DNA of 53,813 nucleotides, from contig JBKPNX010000056.1 in the NCBI GenBank assembly GCA_046732855.1, positions 1-53,813 on the forward strand, read 5' to 3'. Below, piece by piece: positions 16,500 through 24,899 of this stretch. This DNA comes from JBKPNX01 sp046732855 (GTDB taxonomy: Bacteria; Pseudomonadota; Alphaproteobacteria; Geminicoccales; Geminicoccaceae). Under the pieces are notes generated by a model. That model was given only the letters and a program-made list of their open reading frames with translations, was not told the DNA's origin and did not search any database. Position 1 is the stretch's first letter. The number at the start of each line of letters is the position of its first letter. Position numbers and translations under genes: made by a program.

Positions 16500-17834
16500 G
16501 TGGCCGGTCGAGTTCTGACCGATACCGCAGCGCCGACCAGCCGGATCGACTGGCCGGCGGCGCTCAAGGAGACCGGCCTCGCGGCGTTCGTGGCGCTCGT
16601 GCTGTTCCTGCCCCTGGTCGGCATGGAGACGATCAAGATCGAGGGCGGGGTCGGTCTCCATTTCCGCTTCGACTGGGTGCTGATCGGAGTTGCTCTGGTC
16701 GCCGCGGGGCGCCTGCTTCTGGTCGGCCTGCGCACGGTGCGCCCCGGCACGATCGCCTCCGTCACGGCGCCGCTCACCCGCATCCCGGCGCTGCTCGGGC
16801 CATATGCCAGCTTCCTGGTGGCGGCCGGCCTGGCGTTCGCCTTTTTGCTGCCGTTTCTGCCGTTCGCCAACCGCTATGTGGTCGACATCGGGACCACCGT
16901 CCTGATCTACGTGATGCTTGGCTGGGGGCTGAACATCGTGGTCGGGCTCGCCGGGTTGCTGGACCTCGGCTACGTCGCGTTCTACGCCGTCGGCGCCTAC
17001 TCCTACGCGCTGTTCGCGCAATGGTTCGATCTGGGCTTCTGGGAATGCTTGCCGCTGGCCGGAGCGCTGGCCGCCTCGTTCGGCATCCTGCTCGGGTTCC
17101 CGGTGCTCCGCCTGCGCGGTGACTACCTGGCGATCGTGACGCTGGGCTTCGGCGAAATCATCCGGATCATCCTGCTCAACTGGTACCCGGTGACCAAAGG
17201 CCCGGTCGGCCTGTCCGACATTCCGCGCCCGAGCTTCTTCGGTATGGAGTTCAGCCGCAGTCCGCCGGAAGGCACGACGGCCTTCCACCAGTTCTTCGGC
17301 CTGGAATTCTCCGGGTTTCACCGGGTCGCGTTCCTCTATTACCTGATCCTGCTCCTCGCGCTGATCACCAATGCGTTCGTCCTGCGCATCCGCAGGCTGC
17401 CGATCGGACGCGCCTGGGAGGCGTTGCGCGAGGACGAGATCGCCTGTCGCGCGCTCGGCATCAACCCGACCAACACCAAGCTCACCGCGTTTGCGCTCGG
17501 CGCCATGTTCGGCGGCTTCGGCGGCTCGTTCTTCGCGACCCGCCAGGGCTTCATCTCCCCGGAAAGCTTCACCTTCATCGAGTCCGCGACGATCCTCGCG
17601 ATCGTCGTGCTTGGCGGCATGGGCAGCCAGATCGGCGTGGTGTTCGCTGCGATGGTGCTCATCCTGCTGCCGGAGTTGGGCCGCGAGTTCGAGCAGTTCC
17701 GGATGCTCCTGTTCGGCGCCGCCATGGTCATGATCATGGTGTGGCGACCGCGCGGCCTGTTCGCCCACCGCGAGCCGACCATCCGGCTGCATGGCAGAGC
17801 CGGGATCGCCGCTGGCGGGCCGGAGCGGCCATGA
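16500..17834 (+). CDS. livM: branched-chain amino acid/amide ABC transporter permease LivM
   Basis: Second permease of the HAAT transporter. The 444-residue length is on the long side because of an N-terminal extension with three hydrophobic segments before the conserved core, a form common in alphaproteobacteria. The core shows GLNIVVGLAGLLDLGYVAFY, GFGEIIRIILLNWYPVTKGP, and the ATPase-contact loop GRAWEALREDEIACRALGIN. The start is GTG at 16500, two bases after the livH stop. The 3' end overlaps livG by 4 bp (ATGA), indicating translational coupling. Confidence 0.94.
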   Translation: MAGRVLTDTAAPTSRIDWPAALKETGLAAFVALVLFLPLVGMETIKIEGGVGLHFRFDWVLIGVALVAAGRLLLVGLRTVRPGTIASVTAPLTRIPALLGPYASFLVAAGLAFAFLLPFLPFANRYVVDIGTTVLIYVMLGWGLNIVVGLAGLLDLGYVAFYAVGAYSYALFAQWFDLGFWECLPLAGALAASFGILLGFPVLRLRGDYLAIVTLGFGEIIRIILLNWYPVTKGPVGLSDIPRPSFFGMEFSRSPPEGTTAFHQFFGLEFSGFHRVAFLYYLILLLALITNAFVLRIRRLPIGRAWEALREDEIACRALGINPTNTKLTAFALGAMFGGFGGSFFATRQGFISPESFTFIESATILAIVVLGGMGSQIGVVFAAMVLILLPELGREFEQFRMLLFGAAMVMIMVWRPRGLFAHREPTIRLHGRAGIAAGGPERP

Positions 17835-18685
17835 ACGGCGGCGCGCCCCTGCTCGAGATCGAGCGTCTGACCATGCGCTTCGGCGGTCTGGTCGCGATCG
17901 ACGACCTGTCGTTTACCGCGTACCAGCGCCAGATCACCGCGATCATCGGGCCGAACGGCGCCGGCAAAACCACGGTGTTCAACTGTCTGACCGGCTTCTA
18001 CAAGCCTACGGTCGGTCAGCTCACCTTTCATGCGGACGATCAGCAGCTGCTGCTCGAGCAGATGGATGGATTCCGGATCGCGCGCGCAGGAGTGGCCAGG
18101 ACCTTCCAGAACATTCGCCTGTTCGGCCAGATGAGCGTGCTCGAGAATCTCGTGGTCGCCCAGCACAACGCGCTGATGCGGGCGTCCGGTTACACGGTGC
18201 TCGGCGTGCTCGGTTTCGCCGGTTACCGCCATGCCGAAGAGGCGGCGGTCGCACGAGCGCGCGATTGGCTCGGCCGGATCGGTCTGATCGAACGTGCCGA
18301 CTGGGACGCCGCCAACCTGCCCTACGGCGACCAGCGCCGGCTCGAGATCGCGCGCGCGATGTGCACGCAGCCGAACCTGCTTTGCCTGGACGAGCCCGCG
18401 GCGGGCCTCAATCCGCGCGAGACCGGCGATCTTCGCCAGCTGCTGATGCGCATTCGGGACGAGTTCGGAATCGGCGTGCTCCTGATCGAGCACGACATGA
18501 GCGTGGTCATGGGCATCTCGGACCACATCGTCGTGCTCGACTACGGCCGCAAGATCGCGGACGGCACGCCAGACGAAATCAAGCGCGATCCCAACGTGAT
18601 CAAGGCGTACCTCGGCGAGACCGAGGAGGAGGCGCTGCCCCCGGAGGTCGCGGCCGACCTCGCGGCAGAGGCGCGGCTCGGTTGA
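17831..18685 (+). CDS. livG: branched-chain amino acid/amide ABC transporter ATPase LivG
   Basis: Cytosolic ATPase subunit, 284 residues. Walker A is GPNGAGKTT near residue 40, followed by the family-typical FNCLTGFYKPT. Also seen are VARTFQNIRLFGQMSVLENL, the signature-region YGDQRRLEIARAM (YGDQRR in place of LSGGQ, as usual in LivG), Walker B LLCLDEPAAGLNP and the switch histidine in LLIEHDMSVVM. The ATG at 17831 overlaps the livM stop; the gene in turn overlaps livF by one base (TGATG). Confidence 0.95.
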   Translation: MNGGAPLLEIERLTMRFGGLVAIDDLSFTAYQRQITAIIGPNGAGKTTVFNCLTGFYKPTVGQLTFHADDQQLLLEQMDGFRIARAGVARTFQNIRLFGQMSVLENLVVAQHNALMRASGYTVLGVLGFAGYRHAEEAAVARARDWLGRIGLIERADWDAANLPYGDQRRLEIARAMCTQPNLLCLDEPAAGLNPRETGDLRQLLMRIRDEFGIGVLLIEHDMSVVMGISDHIVVLDYGRKIADGTPDEIKRDPNVIKAYLGETEEEALPPEVAADLAAEARLG

Positions 18686-19395
18686 TGCTCGACGTCGCGG
18701 GCGTCCACGCCCACTACGGCCATATCGAGGCGCTGCACGGCGTCAGCATCCGGGTCGATCGCGGCGAGATCGTCACGATCATCGGCGCGAACGGAGCCGG
18801 CAAGTCGACCCTGTTGATGACCATCTGCGGCCGGCCCAAAGCGAGCGCCGGCACGATCGTGTTCGATGGCCAACGCCTCAATGGCATGGAGCCCTACGAC
18901 ATCGTCGCCCGGGGTATCGCCCAGGCCCCGGAGGGCCGGCGCATCTTCCCGTCGATGAGCGTCCTCGAGAACCTCCAGATGGGCGCGGTGCCGACCAACG
19001 GCGCCCATTTCGAGGAGGACGTGAAGCGGGTCTTCACCCTGTTTCCGCGGCTCGAGGAACGGCAGCGCCAGCGCGGCGGCACGCTGTCCGGGGGCGAGCA
19101 GCAGATGCTGTGCATCGGCCGCGCCCTGATGGCGCGACCCAAGCTGCTCCTGCTCGACGAGCCGTCCCTCGGCCTCGCGCCCATCCTGGTCAAGCAGATC
19201 TTCGAGGCGATCGTCGAGATCAATCGCGATCAGGGCGTCACGATCCTCCTGGTCGAGCAGAATGCTTATCAGGCGCTCCGAATTGCCCGGCGCGGCTACG
19301 TACTCGCCACGGGGCAGGTTCTCATGGAGGGCAGCGGCGCGGAGCTGCTCGCCAATCCCGAGATCCGGGCCGCCTATCTGGAAGGCGGGCACTGA
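18685..19395 (+). CDS. livF: branched-chain amino acid/amide ABC transporter ATPase LivF
   Basis: Second ATPase subunit, 236 residues, the standard length. Walker A GANGAGKSTLLMTICG, Q-loop region AQAPEGRRIFPSMSVLENL, signature LSGGEQQMLCIGRALM, Walker B LLLLDEPSLGLAP and the switch region LLVEQNAYQAL (Gln in place of the usual His is normal for LivF). The ATG at 18685 shares its A with the livG stop. It is followed 10 bp later by the DUF6867-like gene. Confidence 0.95.
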   Translation: MLDVAGVHAHYGHIEALHGVSIRVDRGEIVTIIGANGAGKSTLLMTICGRPKASAGTIVFDGQRLNGMEPYDIVARGIAQAPEGRRIFPSMSVLENLQMGAVPTNGAHFEEDVKRVFTLFPRLEERQRQRGGTLSGGEQQMLCIGRALMARPKLLLLDEPSLGLAPILVKQIFEAIVEINRDQGVTILLVEQNAYQALRIARRGYVLATGQVLMEGSGAELLANPEIRAAYLEGGH

Positions 19396-19405
19396 ACCTG
19401 CGGCG

Positions 19406-19756
19406 ATGATGCAATCGCTTCTAGGCACTTCGCTTGGCGTGTTCATCGGCCTGACGGTGATCATCATCGGCGGGGCCGCGATCATGACCGGCCGCGAGCT
19501 TGCCGACGGCTGGAAACCGCCGTGGCAGGTGGTGGCCGCCTGCTTTGGCCTGGCGCTCGCCGACCGCTTTCTGGTCTACGCCCTGTTCGGCGGCGAGCTG
19601 CTCAGCCTCTCGGGCTTCATCATCGATTTCGTCGTGATCACCGCGCTCGCGCTGATCGCCCATCGGCTCACCTTGGTGCACAAGATGGTCGCCCAGTATC
19701 CCTGGCGCTACGAACGCCAGTCGCTCTGGACGTATCGGGAGAGACCGGGAGCGTAG
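19406..19756 (+). CDS. small membrane protein of the liv operon (DUF6867-like)
   Basis: 116 residues with three predicted transmembrane helices (LGVFIGLTVIIIGGAAIMTG, VVAACFGLALADRFLVYALF, FIIDFVVITALALIAHRL) and a short cytosolic tail ending RYERQSLWTYRERPGA. Proteins of this kind lie directly after livF in many alphaproteobacterial liv operons and are catalogued as DUF6867. The label is from memory; the function is unknown, possibly an accessory transporter subunit. The start is ATG at 19406 or 19409. Confidence 0.7.
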   Translation: MMQSLLGTSLGVFIGLTVIIIGGAAIMTGRELADGWKPPWQVVAACFGLALADRFLVYALFGGELLSLSGFIIDFVVITALALIAHRLTLVHKMVAQYPWRYERQSLWTYRERPGA

Positions 19757-19931
19757 CTGCTCACTGCCCCAGCAAGCCGCGCAGCGCCGCAATCTCACCC
19801 TCATAGACAACCTGGTCGCCCGATTCGCCGCGAGCAGAATTCAGACAATAACGAAGTCGTCGCCCTGCCTAATCTTCCCGGCATCGTCTGTTTCAGATAA
19901 GGTCGACCGATGTGCTCGTGGAGAACGTCCG

Positions 19932-20399
19932 ATGCGCTCTATGGTTGACTTGCTGATCCTGCTCCTGGTCTTTGAGACGACACTTTCGCAAATACCCGCC
20001 GCGGCCGAGACCGATTACGTCCGCCTCAGGATCGTCGAGATCCCCGACGAGCAGGGCTTCGAGCGGCCGGTCGTCGCTCTGCGCTTCCTCGCGCCGAGCG
20101 ACTGGCGGATCGAAGGCGGCGTGCAATGGAACCTGCCCCTGCAGTGCCAGGCCGAGCTGGCCACGGTCCACGTCCGTGCGCTCGCGCCCTACGGCGATCT
20201 CGTGTTCGAGATCCTGCCGAGCCGGGTGTGGCGCTGGTCCGACGATCCCACGGAGGTGGACTACTGGCGCATCAGCCCCGGTCCCGGTTCCGGCCGGCGC
20301 TCGAAAGGGTACTCGGAGTTGGCGATGGACGACCTCAAGGCACCCGCCGGAACGACCGGCGCCACGTCAAACCACTTGCCAAATTCCACCGCTCGATGA
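19932..20399 (+). CDS. secreted protein of unknown function, probably truncated
   Basis: 155 residues with a signal peptide (LLILLLVFETTLSQIPAAAE). The region to about residue 108 looks like a real folded domain: RLRIVEIPDEQGFERPVV, PSDWRIEGGVQWNLPLQCQA and VFEILPSRVWRWSDDPTEVD. The last 45 residues are low-complexity and polar and end in SNHLPNSTAR, unlike a natural domain end. I suspect the front part of a longer exported protein that has lost its 3' end. It lies between the DUF6867-like gene and the liv binding-protein gene, a place normally without a gene. The family is not recognised. Confidence 0.5.
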   Translation: MRSMVDLLILLLVFETTLSQIPAAAETDYVRLRIVEIPDEQGFERPVVALRFLAPSDWRIEGGVQWNLPLQCQAELATVHVRALAPYGDLVFEILPSRVWRWSDDPTEVDYWRISPGPGSGRRSKGYSELAMDDLKAPAGTTGATSNHLPNSTAR

Positions 20400-20493
20400 C
20401 AAATGCGCCAAGCTGGCGTCGGTGCAGCCCGGCGCGATGGACGCGTGGCAGAGGTCACGCACGGCTAGGCACAACCAGGGAGCAGGTCCAAAC

Positions 20494-21600
20494 ATGACTG
20501 GCTTAACCAAGTCTCTTCTCGCCGCAAGCGCGCTGATCGCGTTGACGGCCGGGGGAGCACAGGCGGACATCGCAATCGCCACCGCCGGACCTATGACCGG
20601 ACAATATGCCATTTTCGGCGATCAAATGAAGCGCGGCGCCGAAATGGCGGTCAAGGACCTCAACGCCAAGGGCGGCGTGCTCGGCGAACAGCTGACGCTC
20701 GAAGTCGGCGATGATGCCTGTGATCCGAAGCAGGCAGTCGCGGTCGCCAATCAGATGGTCAACGCGGGGGTGGTGTTCGTGGCCGGGCATTTCTGCTCCG
20801 GCTCCTCGATCCCTGCGTCCAAGGTCTACAACGAGGAAGGCATCCTCCAGATCTCGCCTGCGTCGACCAATCCGCAGCTGACCGAGCAGGGCCTCGAAAA
20901 CGTCTTCCGTGTGTGCGGTCGCGACGACCAGCAGGGCACCTTTGCCGGCAATTACGTGGTCGACAACAACGTCGGCAAGAAGATCGCGATCGTCCACGAC
21001 AAGACGCCCTACGGCAAGGGCCTCGCCGATGAGTTCAAGCGGCAGCTGAACGCGCGCGGCGTTACCGAGGTGATGTACGAGGCGATCACCGCGGGCGACA
21101 AAGACTTCACCGCGCTGATCACCAAGATGAAGAATGCCGGGATCGATCTGATCTATCTCGGCGGCTATCACACCGAGGCGGGTCTGATCGCCCGCCAGGC
21201 CAAGGAGCAGGGCATCAACGCGACCATGATGTCGGGTGACGCCCTGGTCACCGACGAGTACTGGGCGATCACCGGCGACACCGGGCAGGGCACGCTGATG
21301 ACCTTCAGCCCCGATCCGCGCAAGAACGAAGCGGCGGCGCCGGTCGTCGCGGAGTTCACGGCCCAGGGCTACGACCCGGAGGGTTACACGCTCTACACCT
21401 ACGCCGCGATCCAGGTGTGGGCCCAGGCGGTCGAGAAGGCCGGCTCGACCGACCTCGACGCGGTGATCGAACAGCTCAACAGCAACCAGTTCGACACCGT
21501 GCTCGGCCCAATCGCGTTCGACGACAAGGGCGACGTCAAGGGCGCGGCGTACGTAATGTACGAGTGGGACAACGGCAAGTACGTCGAGAAGGGCGGCTGA
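20494..21600 (+). CDS. livK: branched-chain amino acid/amide-binding periplasmic protein (LivK type)
   Basis: Periplasmic receptor for the adjacent HAAT transporter. 368 residues with a clear signal peptide (LLAASALIALTAGGAQA, cleavage after residue 23). The mature sequence has the Leu/Ile/Val-binding fold: ATAGPMTGQYAIFGDQMKRG, the disulfide pair DDACDPKQ and GHFCSGSSIPAS, and YNEEGILQISPASTNPQLTE, the ligand-contact region. The ATG at 20494 is preceded by a GGGAG-type site. It lies 94 bp after the secreted ORF and ends 34 bp before a strong intrinsic terminator. The exact ligand (branched-chain amino acid, other amino acid or amide) is not determined. Confidence 0.93.
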   Translation: MTGLTKSLLAASALIALTAGGAQADIAIATAGPMTGQYAIFGDQMKRGAEMAVKDLNAKGGVLGEQLTLEVGDDACDPKQAVAVANQMVNAGVVFVAGHFCSGSSIPASKVYNEEGILQISPASTNPQLTEQGLENVFRVCGRDDQQGTFAGNYVVDNNVGKKIAIVHDKTPYGKGLADEFKRQLNARGVTEVMYEAITAGDKDFTALITKMKNAGIDLIYLGGYHTEAGLIARQAKEQGINATMMSGDALVTDEYWAITGDTGQGTLMTFSPDPRKNEAAAPVVAEFTAQGYDPEGYTLYTYAAIQVWAQAVEKAGSTDLDAVIEQLNSNQFDTVLGPIAFDDKGDVKGAAYVMYEWDNGKYVEKGG

Positions 21601-21634
21601 GCTCTCGGCCCCTTTCAACTGTCATCGTTCCTGG

Positions 21635-21664
21635 AACCGGGCCGGGCGGCCCGGTTTCTTTTTT
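21635..21664 (+). terminator. intrinsic terminator of the liv operon
   Basis: AACCGGGCC pairs perfectly with GGCCCGGTT across a GGGC loop (9-bp, very GC-rich stem), followed at once by TTTCTTTTTT. It lies 34 bp after the binding-protein stop on the plus strand. It is the clearest intrinsic terminator in the window. Confidence 0.93.
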
Positions 21665-21761
21665 GGCGTGATTCCGGCTCTTGGTTTGGCTGAGCCGGCG
21701 AGCCTTGGTCAAACCGCCTGCGGCGCGTATGCTGGAGGAGCGGCCGCCAGGAGGGCAGAAC

Positions 21762-22934
21762 ATGGCGATCATCAACCGGATCGGCGATCTCCAGGACGAG
21801 ATGACGGCCTGGCGCCGCGATCTGCACGCCCATCCCGAGCTCGCTTTCCAGGAGCGGCGCACCTCCGCCTTCGTCGCTGAGAAACTGCACGGCTTTGGCT
21901 TCGACGAGGTGCACACCGGCATGGCGAAGACCGGGGTGGTGGGCGTGCTCAAGGCCGGCGCGGGCCCGGGTGCCATCGCGCTGCGCGCCGACATGGATGC
22001 CCTGCCGATCGAGGAGGCTACCGGGCGCCCCTACGCCTCGACGGTGCCCGGCAGGATGCATGCGTGCGGCCACGACGGCCATACCACCATGCTACTGGGC
22101 GCCGCCCGGTATCTCGCCGAAACACGCAACTTCGACGGCACCGTCTATTTCATCTTCCAGCCCGCCGAAGAGATGGACGGCGGCGGTCGCGTCATGGTCG
22201 AGGAAGGCCTGTTCGAGCGCTTCCCGACGCCGCGCGTGTTCGGTCTACACAACTGGCCGCTTGCGCCGTTCGGCACTTTCGGCTTGCGACCCGGGCCGAT
22301 CATGGCCGCAGCCGACCGGGTGCAGATCCGCCTGACCGGCCAGGGCGGACACGGCGCGATGCCGCACCGCTGCCGTGATCCGATTGCCGCGGGCGCCCAG
22401 ATCGTCATGGCGCTGCAGACCGTCGTGGCGCGCAACGTCGATCCGGTGGCGCAGGCGGTGGTCTCGATCACGCAGTTCCACGCCGGAAACGCCGATAACG
22501 TGATCCCTCAGGAGGCGACGCTTCGCGGCACGATTCGCAGCTTCGAGCCGCAAGTGCGCGATCTGCTCGAGCAGCGTATCCGCGAGATCGCGCGGAGCGT
22601 CGCCGAAGCGCATCAGGTGAGCGCCACCCTGACCTATACCCGCGGCTATCCGCCCACGGTCAACAGCGAGGCGGAGGTGGAGCTGGCCGCTGCTGCGGCA
22701 GCCGAGGTGGTCGGGGAGGATCGGGTCGACCGCGCGGTTGCGCTGGCGATGGGCGCCGAGGACTTCGCCTACCTGCTCGAGCGCAAGCCAGGCGCCTACA
22801 TCTTCATGGGCGTCGGCCAGGACGACGCGACGCCGATGCTGCACAGCCCGAACTATGACTTCAACGACGAGGCGCTGCCCTATGGCGCCAGCTACTGGGC
22901 CCGCCTGGTGGAGCAACTGCTGCCCGCTCGATGA
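21762..22934 (+). CDS. M20 family amidohydrolase (hippurate hydrolase/N-acyl-amino-acid deacylase type)
   Basis: Cytosolic dinuclear metal hydrolase that cleaves an N-acyl amide such as hippurate or N-acetyl amino acids. 390 residues. RRDLHAHPELAFQERRT is the family start; metal-site motifs are MHACGHDGHTTMLLGAA, FQPAEEMDGGGRVMVEEG (general-base Glu pair) and HNWPLAPFGTFGLRPG. The dimerisation domain has GQGGHGAMPHRCRDP, and the last ligand is in MLHSPNYDFNDEAL. The ATG at 21762 has a CAGGAGGG ribosome site. It lies just past the liv terminator and may process imported amides, an inference from position only. Confidence 0.92.
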   Translation: MAIINRIGDLQDEMTAWRRDLHAHPELAFQERRTSAFVAEKLHGFGFDEVHTGMAKTGVVGVLKAGAGPGAIALRADMDALPIEEATGRPYASTVPGRMHACGHDGHTTMLLGAARYLAETRNFDGTVYFIFQPAEEMDGGGRVMVEEGLFERFPTPRVFGLHNWPLAPFGTFGLRPGPIMAAADRVQIRLTGQGGHGAMPHRCRDPIAAGAQIVMALQTVVARNVDPVAQAVVSITQFHAGNADNVIPQEATLRGTIRSFEPQVRDLLEQRIREIARSVAEAHQVSATLTYTRGYPPTVNSEAEVELAAAAAAEVVGEDRVDRAVALAMGAEDFAYLLERKPGAYIFMGVGQDDATPMLHSPNYDFNDEALPYGASYWARLVEQLLPAR

Positions 22935-23042
22935 ATTGAGGGCGCTTGAGTTGCCGGCGCTCGGGCGACGATCTGCGGGCGGTGCTCCGCTCGTCCGCCG
23001 GGTTGGCCGGCGTGAGAACGCGCAACACGTGAGACGCGGGTC

Positions 23043-24851
23043 ATGAAACCGGATCCGGATCGGTTTATTCACGTCGGCTCGCTTGCCGAGCTCGCCGCCA
23101 AGGGGCGCATGGTCGTGAAGGGCCGGCGCTGCCCGGTGCTCGTCGTGCACGACCAGGGCCGCGTGTTCGCGCTGGACAATCGCTGCCCGCATCTAGGCTT
23201 TGCCCTGGCCAAGGGCAGCATCCGAGACGGCATTCTCACCTGCCCCTGGCATCACGCGCGCTTCGACCTGGTGAGCGGCGGCACTTTCGACCTGTGGGCC
23301 GACGATGTGCCCACCGCCGAGGTGCGGATCGAGGAGGGGCAGGTTTTCGTCGCGGCAGACTGCGGCCTGCACGCCGAGCCGGCCACGCACTGGCGCCGAC
23401 GTCTCGATGACGGCATGGCGCACAATCTGGGTCTCGTGATCGCCAAGGCGGTGCTGGGGGCGCGCGGCGCCGGGGTCGATGAAGCCGAACTGCTGCGCGA
23501 TGCCGCTCTGTTCGGCGCACGCATGCGTGACGGCTTCGGCATCGGCATGACCATTCTGGTCGCGCTCGGCAACGTTTTGCGCGATCTGCCGGATATCGAG
23601 CGTTACCTCGCGCTGTTCCACGGCATCCGGCGCGTCGCTGCCGACTGCGTGGGCGAGGCGCCGCGGCGCGCTCGCGACCCGCTCCATGGCACTTCCGTTT
23701 CGCTCGACGTGCTCCGCCGCTGGTTCCGGCAGTGGACCGAGGTGCGTCACCGGGATGCCGCCGAGCGCACCCTCCTGACCGCGATCGCGCACGGCCCGGG
23801 CCTCCCGGAGCTCGCCGACATCATGCTTTGCGCCGTCACCGACCGGCCTTTCGCCGACGGTGGGCACGCGCTGGACTTCCTCAACAAGGCATTCGAATGC
23901 GTCGATCTGGTCGGTGAGGAGCACGCGGCCGCGGTGCTGCCGACCGTGGTCGGCCAGCTGATCGACGCGCGGGGCGCCGACGAGCAGAATGCCTGGCGGC
24001 ACCCGCTCGATCTGATCGCGCTGCTCGCCGGGACGTTCGAAGCATTGCCCGCAGCGATCCGCGAGGGCGAGGTCCGTCGGTTCGAAGGCCATGCGGCGCT
24101 TGCGCACGAGTTGTTGGGCGACGACCCCCAGGCGATCAACGTCGCGCTGCTGGATGCCATCCGCGCGGGTGCGACGCCGCCCGACCTCGGCCGAGCTTTA
24201 TCCTATGCGGCGGCGCTGCGCATCGCGCGCTTTGGCACGGCCAATGAGTTCTCCGATTGGGACACTGCGTTGCACGTGTTCACCTACGCGAACGCGGCGC
24301 ACCGGCTGCTCGAGCGGGTAAGCGCAGTGGCGGGCCGGCAGGGCGAGCCCTATCCCCTAGGCCTCCGCGCCGTGTTTCATGGCGCCATGGCGCTGTATCT
24401 CACGCGCTTCCTCAACCGGCCGCCGGCGCGCCTGCCCGGCGCACGCGGCGAAGGGTTCGACGATCTGCCCGCAGGCGACGACGAGATCTGCCGCGCGCTG
24501 CTGGACGCTTTCGACCGGCAGCAGCAGGTCAATTCGAGCGCCCGCCTGGTCGCCCGCCATGTCCTGCTCGGGTATCCGAGCGAGCGCCTGATCGCCACCC
24601 TCGGTCACGCGCTGTTACGCGAGGACACCGATTTTCACACCTATCAGATGTTCGAGGCCGGGCTCCGGCAGTATCAAAATTGGGGCGCCACGCCGGAGGG
24701 CCGCAACATACTGGTTGCGATCGCCCGTTATCTTGCCGCCCACTCGCCGACCGAGCGCGCGCGCTTTCAGACCGCGACCATCGCGCGTCGCCTCCACCGG
24801 GGCGAGCGGCTGTACGAGAGCGCAGAGGCCGCGGAAGCCAGCGTCGGCTGA
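23043..24851 (+). CDS. Rieske [2Fe-2S] ferredoxin domain fused to a large helical domain of unknown function
   Basis: 602 residues. Residues 8-108 form a Rieske domain of the ferredoxin/oxygenase type with all four ligands: Cys48 and His50 in RCPHLGF, Cys67 and His70 in TCPWHH. The remaining roughly 490 residues are mainly helical and contain no recognised oxygenase domain. Conserved-looking histidines occur in DDGMAHNLGLVIAKAV, WDTALHVFTYANAAHRLLER and AVFHGAMALYLTRFLNRPPA. These could hold a second metal, but I see no known 2-His-1-carboxylate motif. Proteins of this layout exist in other bacteria as annotated Rieske proteins without known reaction. It may be an oxidoreductase linked to the upstream amidohydrolase (108 bp gap); that is inference. 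Confidence 0.8.
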   Translation: MKPDPDRFIHVGSLAELAAKGRMVVKGRRCPVLVVHDQGRVFALDNRCPHLGFALAKGSIRDGILTCPWHHARFDLVSGGTFDLWADDVPTAEVRIEEGQVFVAADCGLHAEPATHWRRRLDDGMAHNLGLVIAKAVLGARGAGVDEAELLRDAALFGARMRDGFGIGMTILVALGNVLRDLPDIERYLALFHGIRRVAADCVGEAPRRARDPLHGTSVSLDVLRRWFRQWTEVRHRDAAERTLLTAIAHGPGLPELADIMLCAVTDRPFADGGHALDFLNKAFECVDLVGEEHAAAVLPTVVGQLIDARGADEQNAWRHPLDLIALLAGTFEALPAAIREGEVRRFEGHAALAHELLGDDPQAINVALLDAIRAGATPPDLGRALSYAAALRIARFGTANEFSDWDTALHVFTYANAAHRLLERVSAVAGRQGEPYPLGLRAVFHGAMALYLTRFLNRPPARLPGARGEGFDDLPAGDDEICRALLDAFDRQQQVNSSARLVARHVLLGYPSERLIATLGHALLREDTDFHTYQMFEAGLRQYQNWGATPEGRNILVAIARYLAAHSPTERARFQTATIARRLHRGERLYESAEAAEASVG

Positions 24852-24899
24852 GTCGCCGCTTTGCGGGCGCCCCAGGGCGGCGATCCCGGACCGCCCATC

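Noticed and set aside
16389..17792. 467-codon minus-strand frame opposite livM
   Set aside because: Extremely rich in Gln, Arg and Asp, a typical antisense of membrane-protein codons.
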